Positions 35,778 to 49,651 of a DNA stretch of 64,000 bases are shown piece after piece. Within the stretch, counting starts at the first letter, position 1. Each line of letters starts with the position of its first letter. The stretch comes from Atkinsonella hypoxylon (Eukaryota; Ascomycota; Sordariomycetes; Hypocreales; Clavicipitaceae): contig JFHB01000127.1 in assembly GCA_000729835.1 (NCBI GenBank), positions 22,699-86,698 on the forward strand, in the 5' to 3' direction. The position numbers and the translations under genes were made by a program. The notes beneath the pieces were generated by a model, which was not told where the DNA came from, made no database searches, and worked only from the letters and a program-made list of their open reading frames with translations.

Positions 35778-36257
35778 TGTCGCCTCAAAACCAAACCCCT
35801 AAATGACTATACAGCCCACACTAAAGCAGGTAACGATGTAGCGCACGTTAAGATCGAAGAGGATCGGTAGAGAGCGAGATATTTATTAGTGCGTGCTATT
35901 AAACAATAGCAGGCAAGAAGATTAAATAGTTAAAAAAGGCAGAAACGAAATATTAATTGCAGCTTAGAAGATATATATACGTAAAAGAAGCTAAATATAT
36001 TAAAGAGTTAAGAAAAGCGTTAGTATTAGTAAAGTAATATTTCTTAAGTATTAAGTGTTATAAATTAAAGTAGGCTAAAAGATATTAATTAATTAAAAAG
36101 AGTAAAAGCTAAAAAGAGCTAGCAGAAGCTGCTTACACGCTTGCTTACTTAAACTATTTAAATATCTAGGTAATGCACACTCTTATAGAGAAAATCTATA
36201 TATAGTATCCCTTATAAAGCTAATATAAGAGCGTAAGGGGGTAACTCTACTGTAATA
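35778..36257 (-). repeat. Gypsy-2 left LTR (3' LTR of the coding strand)
   Basis: 480 bp. The outer 150 bp are little mutated (gcgcacgttaagatcgaag), the inner part heavily. Pairs with the split right LTR over its whole length. Confidence 0.88.
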
Positions 36258-39200
36258 TAATACCTCCTTAGTTATAAATAAGCTTATAAAGTAAGACTTA
36301 TAAGTAACTTAACTCTCTAGCTAATTTCCTTAATCCTAAAGTCTTAATCCTTTTATCTTCTATAATAGCTTTAGTGTCTTTAGTATATATAGTAGCGTCC
36401 CTCTTACTAATAATAGCGTTCTTATAGCTAAGCGCTTTTCTTTATAATAAGTAACTCTTTCTTAGCAATTTACACTTTATTTAGTTACTTTAGATATAAT
36501 TAAATAGTGTCTTTTATTTACTTTAATTATCTCTTGCTAAGCGCTAAAATAGAAGAGAGCTAGTAGTATAACACTAAGGTTTATATTAGTAATAGGATTA
36601 TAGGCTATTATAGGTTGTTTAGCAATATATCTTTAAGCTAATACTTCTATTTAATTCTTTATAGTGTAGTATTCTTTAGCTTTAAGCGCTTATTTTACTG
36701 CTCTTATAATCTCTTTATCTCTTTACCTAGATTTCTACTTCTATACTAATAGCTCTATAAAACGTAAAGATAGTAGCTAATACTTAGAGTTCTATAATTG
36801 TTATAGAAGCTAGTTCTTACTATAAGATTTTATTTAATCTTTTTACGTAAGATCTTATAGTATACTAGAAATTCTAGTAGAAACCTCTAAATTGTTTAGC
36901 AGTAGTAATAATAAAGAGCTTTATAAATTAGTTATAAGCTATAGTAGCACCTTAAACGTTATAATTAAAGACTTCTTTTGTGCAAAAGGGAGCAGCTTAT
37001 AATGCATAAGAGCTTAGCTAGGCTTACTTATCTACATTAGAAGATATAAACGCTATTTCTTTACTATTATTACTGCTTTAATAGTTCTATTATAGATAAT
37101 AGAATTACTATTAAACTAAATAGTAGCAATAAACTAATTCTCCTAAAGTTATATAAGTATTTATCTATTAACCTCTATTAACTATTTAATTACTTAATTA
37201 TAATTACTTAAGGTAAATTTCTAGGCATTAAGCTCCTTTAGAATAGGAATTCTACTACTAATTATTTATAAGTAATATCTTAAGATAAAACGCTTTATAG
37301 TATCTTCCTAAAGGTAGCTAAGGTTAAAGCCTATAGTTTTAGCTTTTTTAATAACTATATACCTATTTATAAAACTAAGCTTATTTACTGCTATTATATA
37401 TAGAACTATTATAACCCTATTAGTACCTTTATAGTAGTTATAAGACTAATTAATAAAGTTATTAGTTATAACCTAGTTATAAAGGTATAGTTTAAATTTA
37501 TTCCTTAATATTTAGGTAATTCTATAGTTACTATATTAAGTGTAAGGTATATTGTATAAGCTATTGCTAATAAGATTAATTAGAAGATACTTAACTAAAT
37601 AATAAAGCGTTTATATTAAGAAGAATAAATAGATATATCTATATTCTTAGTTGCTCTTCTGCTTATAATATAGTACTAAAATTGCCTAAAATAGGTATAA
37701 ATACTAAAGAAGCTATAAAGTTTATACTTAACTATAAACTATAGCTTTAAACCTTTTAATTCTGCCTTTAGGTTCTATATTAAAGTAATAATAGTATCTC
37801 TTTAAGCAATTAAAGATAAAATAAGTCTAGTAGTTATTAAAGAAAAGAAAGCTAGTAATAAGTCTTTACTTACTTATTTTATTATATAAGGCAGAAGAGT
37901 TATAGCTTATATTATAACAGTAGAAAATAAGTTAAAACCTATCTTTAATCCTATATACCTTTTAACCTATAAGTCTTATAATCTTACTTTAGTTTATCTC
38001 TTCTATATTAATTACAAAAGACTCCTTAAAGATAACTACTGTACACTTAATTCTATAAGTAATAATCTTTACTATAGCAGTAAGCTAGAATTAATCTAAC
38101 TATTTACAATAAGTCTTTTACTTAAAGGACTTTATTAGAAAGCTATAAATATTATTAAGATAATTAAACTAAACTACTAAACTCTAGCTAGGCTATATTA
38201 ACTCTATAAGCCTAAAGTTATCTAAATTATAATTCTAATAAAGTAGTAAGCTAAAAGGAGGCTACTTAAAACGTTACTAAAAGAGAGGCAGCTAGCGCTT
38301 ATAGAGCTTCTTAAGAGGTAAATCTACTTAATCTTACTCTTCTATATAAAAGAAATTACTAACTAGCTTATAGACTTATACTGTAATATAGTATATTAGT
38401 AGGTTCCTTAACGTTCTAAAGTAATATATTTATCCCTTATATATAACTCTAAAGCTAGTCTTAGAAATAGGTTCTTAGTATTTATTTTCTATTTTAGCAG
38501 TAAAGATTAAATAGCTTTTAAAAAATTAAAGGTAAAAAAGAGCTTAGGTAGATACTTATAATAAAAATATTATAAGAATAAAGGAATAAAGAGAGAGAGA
38601 GAGTAGAAATATAGGCTATATTATAGCTAGTATTATCTTAATAAATCCTTAGTTAATAGCTATTTATAATTATTATAATTTAGTAGAGGCTAACAGTAAA
38701 TTTATACTAAAACTCTAATAGCTATAAACTTATTAAGTAATTTATAATATTCTCTTTAACTAATTATATTTATCTTCCTTCTTTCTTCTTATAACTACCT
38801 TTTAATATAGCCTCTTTCTTATTGCCTTTATTAGCACCTTTAATTATTTAATTATAGCTAAAAAGCTTCCTTAAAACTATAAGAATCTTATAAATATATA
38901 GAATATTATTAGTAAAAGAATCCCTTTTACTACTCTCTTTTATTAGGTTACTCTCTCTTAGAATAGTTAAATAAATATCTTTCTTTTAATAACGCTTATT
39001 AATACAGTAAGTCTTTTATAAAAAAGCTTTTAATTATACTTCTATTCTCTTATTATACTAATAAACCTTACCTCTTTAGTATAAATTTACCTTTAAGCTT
39101 TAAGTCTATAAAGGCAATAATATTAGTGCTAGTAGATACTTAATATACACTAAAGTTACTTTTTAATAGAGTTTTATGCCTAATATACCTCTAAGAGCTA

Positions 39201-40300
39201 TTAAATTCTTTTACAATTAGAATCTTAAGGCTTAGTTTATTAATAGCACTATAAGAGAAAGCTCTCTTTTATATAAGGTTGCACTAAAATTAAACGTTAA
39301 GAACTTTATCTTTATTTTAATTAAAATAGCTTATCCTTATAGATATTTCTATTATATACTTACTAATTATTAAGAGCACTATAAAGCCCTTTTAATTTTA
39401 TTCTTTAGTAAAGAGAACAGTATATTTTGCTCTTATTACATTAATATATATCTTTAGATAGTTACTTTATTTAGAGAATATATCTACTTTCTATTTTATA
39501 GCTGTACCTCTCTTAAGGATGTCTATAGCAGCTTATATAGTAATTATATCTAAAGTAGCTCTACTACTGTAAGCTGTAAATAGTAATTTGCAAAAGGTTA
39601 TAGTAACTATAGCTAGATTTACTATAATGCTTCTTTTATAACGTTCTAGAGTAAAGACTAAGTAGATTAACTATTTATTCTTCTAAGGCTTTAAAAGGTT
39701 TTTTATAAGGATCTTTCTCCCTTTATAGCAGTTAATATTCCTTACTCTTTCCTCTAAACATTAGAACTACTAGAATTTTACTAGAAGATTAAGTGTAAAT
39801 TACTTAAATTAAAAGATAAAAAAAAAATAAAAAAAGAGTAAAGGCTAAGTAGCTTTCTTAGTTAAAATAAAATAGAACTATACTTATTTTTAGCGGTTTT
39901 TAAAAACTTTTTATATATTCTATTTAATCTAGGTTTATAGTTTTAATTCTAATTAGCTTTAAATCTCTAAATAATCTTAATATACTATTATTAAATCTTA
40001 GTTAGTCTTAAATATATAAATAAACAAACTTAATCTTCTTTCTCTTTAAAGCTAAAGATATAAAGACTGCAGTATTAGCTTTTATAAAAGCTATAATAAG
40101 TTATATATTCTAGTAAAGTTATAGGTAAATTACTAAAATTAAATAATATTATTAATCTCCTTATAGCTTCTGTGCTTTTCTTTAGGTATTACTAGTAAAT
40201 AAACTTCTATTATATACTTTAGATAACGTTATAGTAGAAGATCTACTTTAGCGTTATTATCCTTAAAATCCTCTTTTTAGTACAGCTATAATATATAGTC
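36258..40300 (-). other. Unassigned 3' region of Gypsy-2
   Basis: About 4 kb lie between the end of the recognisable integrase and the 3' LTR. The sequence is strongly RIP-mutated. Candidate frames exist on both strands around 37.9-38.8 kb with stops mostly explicable as Gln/Trp codons, but I recognise no domain and cannot choose a strand. Confidence 0.4.
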
Positions 40301-42428
40301 CTTAGAAACTATTTAATCTAATATATTATACTAGATATTAGTAAGCTGCAATTTATTAGCATTTTGCTTAAAGTTACTAGTGTCTTTACTATACTAGGCA
40401 GTATATTATAGAGTATAGAGCTATTTATTAGCAGTAAAAGTCTACTATCCCTCTAGATTAAGCTTAAACTTCTTAATATAATCCCTAGAAATAGTCTTAT
40501 TAAGCACTATACTATCTAGAGTCTCTAAACAGTAGGCGCTAGTAACTTTTGCTTAGCTATATACTTTAAAAGGACTATTTTAATGTATTACTAACTTCTT
40601 CTTTATTAATATATCTATAACCCTTTATATATTATATATAAAGACTAGATCTTCTAGAACTAATTAATCTTTTTTCTTTTATAATAATGCCTTTTAGTTT
40701 TAATTTATTTAATTAGCTAAGTATTGCTTAAATATAAAGACTTTTATATAAGCCTTCTAGATATCTACTTCCTTTTATTCTAGTATTTTAACTCTTACTT
40801 TAAAGAGATTCTATATTATTATAACTTCTAACTAATTAATTAACCTTTAAGTAGAAAATTTAACTTCTAAAGGAAGAATAGGCTTTTAACTATAAATTAG
40901 GTAGAAAGTAGATTTACTATATAACGCTTATATAGCTATATAGTTTACTAATAGTGCCTTATTTAGTAATTTAAACTACTTTCTATTAGAACCTTTTATC
41001 TTTAAAAGGGTAAATATAAGCATTTAATAACTAGCTTTAATAAGTAAATTAGCTTTTAGGTTGTATATTAATATCTTAATCCCTTTAATCCTAATAGCTT
41101 TAACTGCTTTTTTAAGATTTCTATATATTTCTAGCTCTCTATTAAAAACTAGAAATTAAAAGACTCTAAATTATATAATTAGTTTTATTAAGAACTTCTA
41201 AATAGCTATAATATTAGTATGCTATATAGAGTGTACTTCTACCTATCTAGTAAGGTTATATCTTACTTCTAGAAGGTACTTAAAACTATAATTAAGTAGT
41301 ATATATTAGGTATTAATATATATTTTACTTATTAAGTTGCCTAAAGCTATTAGTATTAATAATTCTTTAGGCCTCTAAGGAGTAAACTTTTAGTATACCT
41401 TATAATAAGAAATTATTACTTAAACTATATTCTAGAGTTCTTTCTAAAAGTACTTAATTCTAGCTACTTAAAATATAACTTCTATACCTTTATAACCTAT
41501 TTACTTATATAAAGCCTTAACAATTTTCTTCTATTGTATTAGGTCTTTAATAACTAGAGTAGAACTCTTTATTATACTAGTTAGTCTCTTCTATAATAGG
41601 CCTTTATCTAAGAAGTATTGCTTAGCACTTATATAAAGTTACTTATACTTACTCTTATTTAGATTAAATAGTCTTTATAACATTAAAAGGAAATCTATAA
41701 TTTATTAAGTCCTAGAAGTGTAGTATACCCTATTATATAGCTAGATCTTATTAACGTTAAGCTATAGGTTAATAAAATCTTTAATGTCCCCTTTAGCTGC
41801 TTAATCTAATACATTAAAAGGCCTACCTTCTTTATACAATAAAGCATTAGCTATTTTGTTCTTTTCTTCTAGAATATACCTAGCTGTAAAATTAAATAGT
41901 ATAATATAACTAATCTATTACGTAATAAGCGCGCTTAGGACGTTATTAATAGCGCTATTAAGCTAATATATAAGCACCTAAGAATTAGTCTTTAAAGTAA
42001 AAGGAACTCTATAAAGATAAATTTATAGCCTTCTTAATATATAGACAATAGCTCTACATTTCTGCTTTATTCTATTATACTTAATTTCTAAATCGCTCTA
42101 ATATCTACTTTTATATTGTATAGGGTGTTATTGCCTATTAACAATTTATATTAAAACTGCTCTTTATTCTTTTAAGCTTACGTTAACTATTAATATAATT
42201 TCCCTAGTGCCTAGGCTAAGATTAATTGTTATAAGAACTAGTGTAGTTATTATTATATACTTAAGGACCTCTATAGCGTTCTTCTAGTCTAGTCCTTAAG
42301 TCTACTTAGCACCCTTCTTAAGTAAGATTATAAGAGGCTTAGCTTTTATAGAGTAATGCTATACCTAAATGTAATAACAGCCTATAAGCCTAAGAAAGGA
42401 TTTAACCTTAAAAACATTCTTGCACTCT
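40300..42428 (-). pseudogene. Gypsy-2 RNase H and integrase, RIP-degraded
   Basis: Minus-strand translation from 42,428 downward gives the Ty3-type RNase H start (ILxVxxSL, about 42,200-42,170), the WSDxExKY...L.R..R.YLYGVPFTL-like stretch, and LxNxxxAINNVxxALITxxISYI. Then comes the integrase zinc segment with HxxxGHKG changed to Y..QVGYKG and CxxC changed to YxxY (41,515-41,380). The integrase core follows with less clarity to about 40.3 kb. His/Cys to Tyr changes are exactly what C-to-T transitions give. The upstream half of pol lies beyond Gypsy-1 copy 2. Confidence 0.75.
42424..42428. repeat. Target-site duplication actct, left copy (Gypsy-1 copy 2)
   Basis: Repeated at 49895-49899 directly after the element's right end. 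Confidence 0.93.
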
Positions 42429-42670
42429 TGTTACGGTGGGATCCGACACGGGTTTGTCGGAAGTAACAATAGGTTGTTGGATTCAACAGGTTATGTAAAG
42501 ATTCGTGAGAGGAGTTGTAAGAGTTACTGTAGGAGCATCTAGTAATAGTATTCTAGTAAATAATAGTTAATTGTTTAATCTAACTACCTAAGTGTTGCTT
42601 CTAACTACTTATATATAATTGCAGTTATATACACTAGTAACCTATAGGTCTATATAATTATTCTATAATA
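42429..42670 (-). repeat. Gypsy-1 copy 2 left LTR
   Basis: 242 bp; outer half nearly unmutated (ggatccgacacgggtttgt), inner end mutated. Confidence 0.92.
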
Positions 42671-43399
42671 AGTGCTGCTTCTACAAAAAAGATTAGCTGT
42701 TCTAGCTGTTCCTAAAATTAAGTGTTAGTTGTTAGAAGGTATATTAGATTAAACTAAATAACTTATTAATCTAGCTGTTATAAAAGGCGCAGAAAGGTAG
42801 TTATTATTTTATTGCGTAAGTATATATTGTTGTTGTTGTAGTGCAATCTATAGCGTAGGTTGCTATATTTACGTATTTTTTTGTGCACTTATAATGCTTA
42901 AATTACACTTATAATCTAGTAACTATTAAATCTATATATTAAATTAATAGATTTCCTTAAACCTAATAGAGCGTTAAAGCTTATTCTATATTCTATATAT
43001 AAGTAAAGTTACGTAAAATTATTCTAGATAATGTTAAATTCTATAAATTAATCTTATATAATAAAGCTAATTTATTAAATCTATATAGTATATTCTTTAT
43101 ATAAGATTATTCTATATAGTGTTAAAAGTATTAAAAATTAATTTATATTAAAGTAAATTTTCTATTAGATCCCTTTAGTGTATTTCTTTATATATATACA
43201 GCCTATTTTAATCCTTAAGCATTAGTAATAGCAGTAAATTATTAGTTAGTTATAGTAAGCTGTTAGTTCTCTCTAGAAAGTAAAGCTAAAGGACATTTCT
43301 AGCAGCTTTAAGGAGAGTTTTACCTAGAAGGTATTAGTCTTACACTTAGTAGATATTTCTACTAGTTTACCTATAGCTAGCCTTTTAGTTAGCGTTTTT

Positions 43400-44930
43400 A
43401 CCTTAGTTAGCGTTAGCTTTACTATAGAAGGTATCTTTTATAGAATTAATAAAGAGAAATATATTAAAGATAGGTTAATTAGTATAAACTAAGCACTTCT
43501 TCTACATTAAATAGTGCTAAATCTGTTACTAAAGAGGCCTTATACAGCAATAAGCTAGTTAGCTAAGCGTTCTAAGAAGTTTATATAAATATAGTTAATT
43601 TTATGTTATAAGTATCTACTTTCTGTCTATAGTATATTAATATTACTAGCAACCTTTAGTAAGGTTTTATTTTTATTAATAATATTATTAATACCTTTAT
43701 TAAATTAACTTATGCTATTTAATTAGTTATATATACTGTAGATAGTAGTTTATAATTTATTAAACTACTTATTAAATAGACCTCCTTTAGCCTCTATTTT
43801 AACCTAGTTAATCTTTTTATTTAACTTATTAATTTTAGTAATATAGAGGTTAAGTTGCTTCTATATAGTGTTACTACCTATAGGAGTATTCTTAAGGTAG
43901 GCTTTAATTATTTCCTTAGTATTAGATTTACACTTCTTCTAAAGAAAACTATTACACTAGCTCTAGAATTATACCTTAGCTAATAGAATAAAGAGTAAGT
44001 TTATACAGCTAATACTAGCTAAGGCACCTATAATAGTGCTATTAATCTTACTAAATTTATTAGAGAAGTAAATAGTAAGTAACACTACCTATAACAGTAA
44101 ACTAATAGATAAATCTATAGTAACAGTTTCTTTATCTCTTTTTACTATATTACTACTGTAGTATATAGTAGCAGCTGCTTTTACCTATATTTTACCTCTT
44201 CTAGCTACTTTAGCGTTATCTATAGATGCCTTAGCATTCTTACCTTTATATTGCTAGTTCTAGCGCTTTACTTTATAGTTATTATAAATCCTAAAGATAT
44301 ATATTACTGTATTCTGCTAGAGTAAGTAATATATATTATCTTTAAAGACCTTAATGCTAGTTTTATCTATTATACTGCCTTTAAGGGCAAATTTATAGGC
44401 ATAAGTATAGATAGTATTTTCTATATTCTATACCTTTTCTTTAGCTCTATTAGTGTAGTAATACTAACTATAGTTTTCTGTAATAGGCCTTACGTTAGTA
44501 ATATTAATATTATCTTTAATTTCTATAGAAATAGTATTAAGAATAAACTTATTAACTTTTAGGGTGCCTTTAGTACTTCTAGGCCTACTAAAAGTGCTAT
44601 ATAGGCAGTAGAAATTAAGTAATATAAGATAAGTTTTAATGTTATCTAGCTCTATAGCTACTATATTACCTTTATAGTTATATTCCTACTTCTTAAACTT
44701 AAAACCTTTACTCTTAGCGTTAAAACTATTGTTATAATTAATATATATATTAGAAGCAATATATTCTTCTTTAGGTTTAAATAGTAGTAGTATTATAGCT
44801 TAAGTATAGTTACTATTATTATTCTCTTCTTAGAATAAGCTATTTAGGTTTACTAGAATTAATAATTCTAAACTACTAAAAAAAAAAGGATAATAGTAGT
44901 AGATTTTCTATAAAGAGAACAAAAGGGGCT
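43400..44930 (-). pseudogene. Extra reading frame downstream of pol in Gypsy-1 copy 2
   Basis: Counterpart of 23350-24900 and colinear with it. In this copy its codons end at positions congruent to 1 modulo 3, while integrase codons end at 0 modulo 3, so it is a separate frame. Differences from copy 1 are almost all C/T or G/A. Function unknown; it has hydrophobic segments near 44,060-43,950. Confidence 0.5.
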
Positions 44931-45639
44931 AGAAGTAGCTCTATAGAGGCTAGTTAGTTCTATAGGCTATAGGAATTTACTCTATAGGCAGTCTATTGCT
45001 TTTAGTGTAGTATTTTAGTGTTTAACTGTTAAAAGTAGCTAAATAATAGCCTAAGGGAATAGAAAGAGTAGCAGCTGCAATAGTATTAATAGATTTATAA
45101 AGACTTTATAATATATAAAGGTATAAGAAAAAGGTTATATAGTAGAAAGCATAAAAATTCGCAAAAGTAAAGGTAAATTTATAGAAAAAGTAGGTTAAAA
45201 CAATAGTATATAGATTTATAGGTGTTTTCTTCTTAACCTTTTGTAATTCTATAATATAGGTTAACTTTAATAGTTCTAATAATAATAAATAAAGAAATAA
45301 AAAAAGAGATACTAAGAGATTTAAATAATCTATTATATAATAAAGGAAATTAAGACTTATAAGGAAAAGAGTTAATAGTAAGCTTCTACTAGCTAATTTA
45401 GGGTTTTCTAGTAAGCTATATTACTTTTCTAATAACGCTAATACTCTTCTTCTTAATTTATAGAGTACTTCTATAAATATTTATTTATAATTTTAGAAGC
45501 GTTAACTTTAAGCTTATCTTTAGAAATCTATTAGTTATCTTTAGCAAAGAACTCTTTCTATTATATAAGGAATTCTAAATGCAGCTTACTTAACCTACTA
45601 CAGAAACGTTAGATTTAATAGGCGTAAATTCACTTAATT

Positions 45640-48600
45640 TCCTAATAGTTCTTTATACTAAACCCTTCTATTGCAATTAGCAGTAGCAGTTACTCTTTCT
45701 AGTTAAAAGGGTCTTTACTTTATCTTAGCTTCTAAAGGTAAGCTGCTAATACTACTAGGTGTATATATAAATCTAGTAGGAAATCTAGGCAAAATAACAA
45801 TAGGCTTACTTTTATAAGAACCTTATATAGCTCTACCTATTAAGGAGACTATTTCTTTTTTAGCTTTCCTAGGAGCGTGTATCCTTAGTGTAATTATAGG
45901 TAGACTATATCCTCTACTTTAATGTTAATAGGCTTGTGCTAGGCGTTGTATCTAATCTTGCTTAAGGCATTTACTATACTAATAGCTGTTTCTGCCTCTC
46001 GCTAGTATAGCTTCTAAAGCACAGCTATATTGCTTGCATCCGTTCTGTCGCTAGGAACGTCATCCGATCGGATTAGATCAACAACAGTAGCCGGTCGGAA
46101 ACTATACACAAGTTCGTTAGGGGAAATCCCTGTGCTAGCTGCTACTGCGTTGATAAGTTTAGCTGCAACGTCCGGGTCCGAGTTTCCTACCTTAACCTCG
46201 TATTTGTTGCGGACATATAGCACATCCTTAGGACAAGAGATTCTGTACGTAGGGATGCTGTTATCGACTTTCTTAGGGTTGAATCTACTACTATTACTTT
46301 CTTCCTGTGTCTTATAATCTTCTGCAGGCAATAGACTATTATTAGGTGCAATATCCTTAGAAAAATATATATATAAATTAAATAGGTTTACAATTATATA
46401 GTTAGCCTTAAGCCCTTTATTATACTAAAGACAAGCAACCTTCTAATTTTTCTAGATTATAACAAATTTATCTAAATAGTTATAGGCTACTATTTGTTCC
46501 TAGTTAGTTGTATTAAGCAATGCATTTAGGATAAGGTTAGATTTTAAGTATATATAGTAGGCAGTAGCCTTTTTATTAGCTAGTACCTCCTTCTATTTAA
46601 CTAGAATATACTTCTACGATTTTAGCGGAATTATTATAGCTTATACTGCTGTTATATTCTAATATAGAATCTTTAAAATTAGCTAGAAGATATCTATTTC
46701 TATAACTATATTATAAATAGACCTAATAGTAGCCCTAGGGCGAATAAAATCGATTTTAACACTATAATTATAGAGGAAGGTTAAACCTAGAAGGAGCTTT
46801 AGCCCTAAGTTACTTATTACGTTAGCTATAACTATAAAATAGCTAGTTATAGACATACTATATATAGATCTAGAGATATAGAAGTTAAATGTAGCTGTTT
46901 TAGAGATATAGAAGGATAATTGCACTCTAGTAACTAGTTTTAGCTCTATTTTTGCCTATTTTATATTCTAACTAAACTAAGTTAACTATACTTTATTAAC
47001 TAGCACTAAAGAGGTTTTAGTATTTAAGTAGATTTAATATAATAGTTCTTTATTATAGAATTAAATAGAAATCTTTAGGAAGAAATTTAACTTTAAAATA
47101 CTAGATTTAATAAGCTATAGCTTTATAACTACTTTAACTACTTACTTTATTTAGATTCTCTATAAATCCTTTTAGTCTACCTTTATTTAAACCTTCTTTT
47201 TTTACTTTTCTTTACTTTTAGTAAAATAGGTTTTAATAAAGTTAGATTTTAAGCTAGTTAGTAGTTCTTTAGTATTAACTATTTCTCTTTCTTCTATTAG
47301 CTAGTATTTATAGCTTTTAAGGTACTTTTTATAGTTTTTTTAGTTAGATTTATCTTTAAACGTTATTATATAGGTATATTCCTTATTATTCTATAGTAAG
47401 CTTTATTGTTAAAAACATTAAGGCTGCTAAAGATACTATAGCTCTAGCTAATAATTCTAGCTAGCCCCTAAATTCTAGTTCTACTAAAGCTAAAGTTATT
47501 GCTCTCTTAGCAGCTAATTCCTTTAGTTTTATAGTAGGTATTAAGTATAATTATTCTAGTAATTTTTATAGAATAGAGATTAGAACTAAAATTAACTATT
47601 GCTTTTATTCTAGTTAGTTTAGTTACCTTAAGCTGCTTTATTATTTTTAGAGTTCTTACTGTTAAATTTACTTTAAGTATAGTAAGCATTAGTACCTTCT
47701 TTATAGTTTTCTAACTTTTATTATTTTTCTAAATCTTTAAGGCATTCTTATAGATCCTTAACCTTATTATTTACTATAGTAATATATATAGATCTTAGGT
47801 CTTTTACTATTAGAATTAAGTATAGCTATTATAATTCTAAGTATAGCTTATAATAAAGTCTTAAAAGAAGCTAAAGATTAATAGTTTTACTATTTATATA
47901 GGTATATTAGAATACTCTAGAGGTAAATTCCCTAAATAATTTTTCTTTAATTATATTTTACTTTATAAACTTAGCTAAATCTAGCTATATTATTGTATTC
48001 TAGATCTATATACTAAATTCTTTATAAATAGCAGTATAAATAGAGTTTAAACTACTAAAAATAGCTGTTTTTTTATAGTAATCTAGATACTGCCTATACT
48101 ATATTAATATATTCCCTTTAAAGAGAGTTTAGAGCTTAATATAAATAGCTTTCTAGGCATTAATTGCACTATAGCTACAGTAGTCTTTAATAGCTTAGAT
48201 CTATAGCTTTATATTATAGAAAATAGTGTACTTTTCTTTATATAAAATTAGCTTATAGATATTTCTATTGTTAAAGGGTTTAAAGTAACTAATATTAGTA
48301 ATCTTCTATATAGAATCTATTTATTCTTTAGGGGTTTAGAAGTATATATTACTCTAGTTATTCTATTTCTAATGTAGATCTAGCCTTTTATCCGCTAGAT
48401 TTAGCTAAAGATTATTGTTTCTAATATAGTGTAGTACTTATTAATTTATATACTAATATTTAAAGTTACTAAATACTTAATTCTAGCCTTTTTTAGTATC
48501 TTAACTCTTCTTAGCTTTACTATTATAGTATTACTCTAATAGATTCTTTAGAAATTATAGTAGCTTCTATTCTTTTAGAAAAGTACTAAGGTATTTAAGG

Positions 48601-49584
48601 TATTTCTATATTATATAGTTTCCTTTACCTAAAGGTTACTTTTAACCTTACTTTTAGCTTTAGTTATCTTTTAAGGGTAAGTAAGAATTAAAAGCCCTTT
48701 ACCTATAATCCTTAAGCTAGAAGCCTTATTAGGTATAGTATTATCTATTGTATTTATCCTAAGGCTTAAGTATAGTCTCTATCTTCTAGGCTAAGTATTA
48801 TTACTTTATCTAAAGAGCAGCAATTTTATTATTTAATTCTTCCTATAATCTACTAATTTTATTAATTAATTCTTCTCTAATTCTACTAATTTACTTACTA
48901 ATTTCTATAGAAAAACCTATAAGCTATTCTAGTAAAAGGTTTCTTTTTTTAAGTAAATTTACTGCTTTCTTTACTTTTTACCTTAGCTTAAAGGTATAAA
49001 ACCTTTAGTAAGCCTATAAAAGCAGTAAGATTTTAGTTAGTTCTTTAATTAGTAAGTTCTTTTTAGTAGTTTAAGGTATATTTAATAGATTTAGGTTCTT
49101 AGTAAGTAGTATAAATCTAGATCTTTATACTTACTTTCCTTTAATATTCTAGGTAGAACTAGTATTAGCTTTATAGATAGTGTCTTCTAAGCTATTAGAT
49201 CTAGATAATCTAGCTTTAGCTTTTCCTTTTAGTATTACTGTTAGTAAATCTATAAAGAGTTTAGTAGATTTAGCTTTATTAATAATTCTATTAACCTATC
49301 TCTATACCTACTGTACTATAGAAGCATTAATAGTATTCTAGTAAGAAAGTAGTTCTACTAGCTTAAGTTAGTTATATAATTTAAGCTATTTATTAATAAA
49401 TTTATAGTAAGTAAAATAAAGTAGTAGGCTTTTTTTCTTCTAAGGTATAAGATCTCTTTTTTAAATCTAGAAATCTAGATTTTAGCAGTAAAATTTATAG
49501 AATTAGTGTATAGTTTTAAGTTCTCTATTAGTAAAAGGAATATAGTTCTTTCTACTAAGCTCCTTCTAAAGTTACTCTATCTTA
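45640..49584 (-). pseudogene. Gypsy-1 copy 2 gag, protease and fused integrase tail
   Basis: Minus-strand gag-like frame from about 49,584, where the start codon of copy 1 reads ATA. The retropepsin-like LLLGLTFLY motif lies inside the open stretch 46683-46925. At the deletion junction (about 46,155) the frame stays open: 46014-46331 encodes the linker before reverse transcriptase (KVGNSDPDVAAKLIN) joined directly to the integrase C-terminal part (TGISPNELVYSFRPATVVDL). The KPINIKVEDIVY motif follows at about 45,930-45,900. Confidence 0.72.
46005..46335. other. RIP-spared patch over the deletion junction
   Basis: About 330 bp with normal composition inside an otherwise TpA-rich element. I count 16 CpG between 46,021 and 46,290, whereas the matching left flank in copy 1 (about 25,940-26,090) keeps one. 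The patch is almost centred on the deletion junction near 46,155. Confidence 0.8.
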
Positions 49585-49651
49585 AATATTACAATTTTAG
49601 CTTTTTAAGCTTAAGAAGGGTTAGCAACAATTAGAAGCAATTGCTACTACT

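Noticed and set aside
37900..38800. Possible plus-strand recombinase-like gene within the Gypsy-2 3' region
   Set aside because: A readable frame exists but so do competing frames; no conserved residues could be matched to a recombinase family.
46030..46317. Plus-strand 95-codon frame in the RIP-spared patch
   Set aside because: Antisense to the recognisable protease-linker/integrase-tail fusion; open only because the patch is unmutated.
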